Shown here: piece by piece, positions 63,333 through 64,000 of the stretch | How positions within the stretch are numbered: position 1 is the first letter of the stretch | How the letters are laid out: each line of letters opens with the position of its first letter | NCBI GenBank assembly: GCA_965153355.1 | Contig: OZ231127.1 | Location: 46,686,001 to 46,750,000, forward strand | Origin: Flaccisagitta enflata | Taxonomy: Eukaryota > Chaetognatha > Sagittoidea > Aphragmophora | DNA: 64,000 nt | Direction: 5' to 3' | The notes under the pieces: generated by a model | The model's database searches: none | Seen by the model: only the letters and a program-made list of their open reading frames with translations | What the model was told of the DNA's origin: nothing | Translations under genes and position numbers: made by a program

Positions 63333-64000
63333 TGGATGATCAGAAATGATCATGACCAAGACTCCTGCTCATCCAATGATCATACGATGATTACAACCAG
63401 GACTCTTGATCATCCAATGATCACAACCAGGACTCATGATCATCCGATGATCACAACCAGGACTCTTGATCATACGATGATCACAACCAGGACTCTTGAT
63501 CATACGATGATCACAACCAGGACTCTTGATCATACGATGATCACAACCAGGACTCTTGATCATACGATGATCACAACCAGGACTCTTGATCATACGATGA
63601 TCACAACCAGGACTCTTGATCATCCAATGATCACAACCAGGACTCTTGATCATCCAATGATCACAACCAGGACTCTTGATCATCCAATGATCACAACCAG
63701 GACTCTTGATCATCCAATGATCACAACCAGGACTCTTGATCATCCGATGATCACAACCAGGACTCTTGATCATCCGATGATCACAACCAGGACTCTTGAT
63801 CATCCGATGATCACAACCAGGACTCTTGATCATCCAATCATCTGATGATCATGACAAGGAGTCTTGATCATCAAATGAACATGACCAGGATTTTCAATCA
63901 TCCAATGATCACAGTCAGGAGTACTGATCATTCAATAATTACAGTTCGGGAGTCTTAATCATCCAATAATCAGGATCAGGAGTGCTGACCATCCACAATG
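63333..64000 (+). repeat. 30-bp TGATCA satellite, homogeneous block to window end
   Basis: 63369-63833 has about 15 nearly identical 30-bp units; subtypes differ only at CATACGATGA, CATCCAATGA or CATCCGATGA and sit in runs of the same subtype, as expected from recent local amplification. The unit has no stop in one frame of each strand (MIKSPGCDHR on the minus strand), so open frames here are artefacts. Units decay after 63840. Confidence 0.95.

Noticed and set aside
63369-63833. CRISPR-like regular array
   Set aside because: Units are contiguous without distinct spacers, there are no cas genes, and the genome is animal.
60759-63845. Long frames with MIKSPGCDHR-type or MIMIVM-type repeats
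   Set aside because: Translations of 30-bp and 18-bp tandem arrays, whose lengths are multiples of three.

Overview
The window is nuclear DNA of an invertebrate animal. Its genes have many short exons with GT-AG introns and animal-type products, the introns reach 15 kb, and transposons, fold-back elements and satellites are dense. Degenerate TTAGGG-type tracts argue mildly against an insect. No bacterial or organellar genes were seen. Species and phylum cannot be named from the sequence alone.

Three genes were found, all on the minus strand. (1) 16975-18966 encodes a complete six-exon mitochondrial carrier of the SLC25A14/SLC25A30 (UCP5/KMCP1/Bmcp) type. (2) 19671-58215 encodes a complete 25-exon chromokinesin of the KIF4 family, about 1380 residues, assembled here exon by exon with consistent splice phases. 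It has an N-terminal motor, a long coiled-coil stalk, an acidic linker and the nine-cysteine C-terminal domain. (3) 58664-59542 holds the last three exons of a gene I do not recognise; its 5' part is not visible. KIF4 acts in mitosis and the carrier in the mitochondrial inner membrane, so no shared pathway is implied.

Layout: 1-16974 has no gene I can recognise. It is a nested set of inverted-repeat elements, tandem arrays and AT-rich sequence. From 19.7 to 58.2 kb the KIF4 introns are packed with mobile DNA. These include a 5.1-kb BEL/Pao-type LTR retrotransposon lacking recognisable reverse transcriptase and integrase, inserted in a 13-bp satellite (30334-35438), and a 6.25-kb non-autonomous LTR element with nearly identical 1572-bp LTRs (40227-46476). 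There are also several elements with TA target duplications, one hAT-like element with an 8-bp duplication, and many fold-back elements. From 60.0 to 64.0 kb the sequence is almost wholly tandem repeats.

The most unusual signal is a modular repeat family seen in at least six copies. Each copy has a short GC-rich hairpin at one end, a GTCCGTC/GTCGGTC-rich tract, a core that usually consists of simple or tandem sequence private to that copy, and a conserved far end ending in GGCCTTGTTT. Two copies, and the 6.25-kb LTR element, lie within about 20 nt of splice donors.
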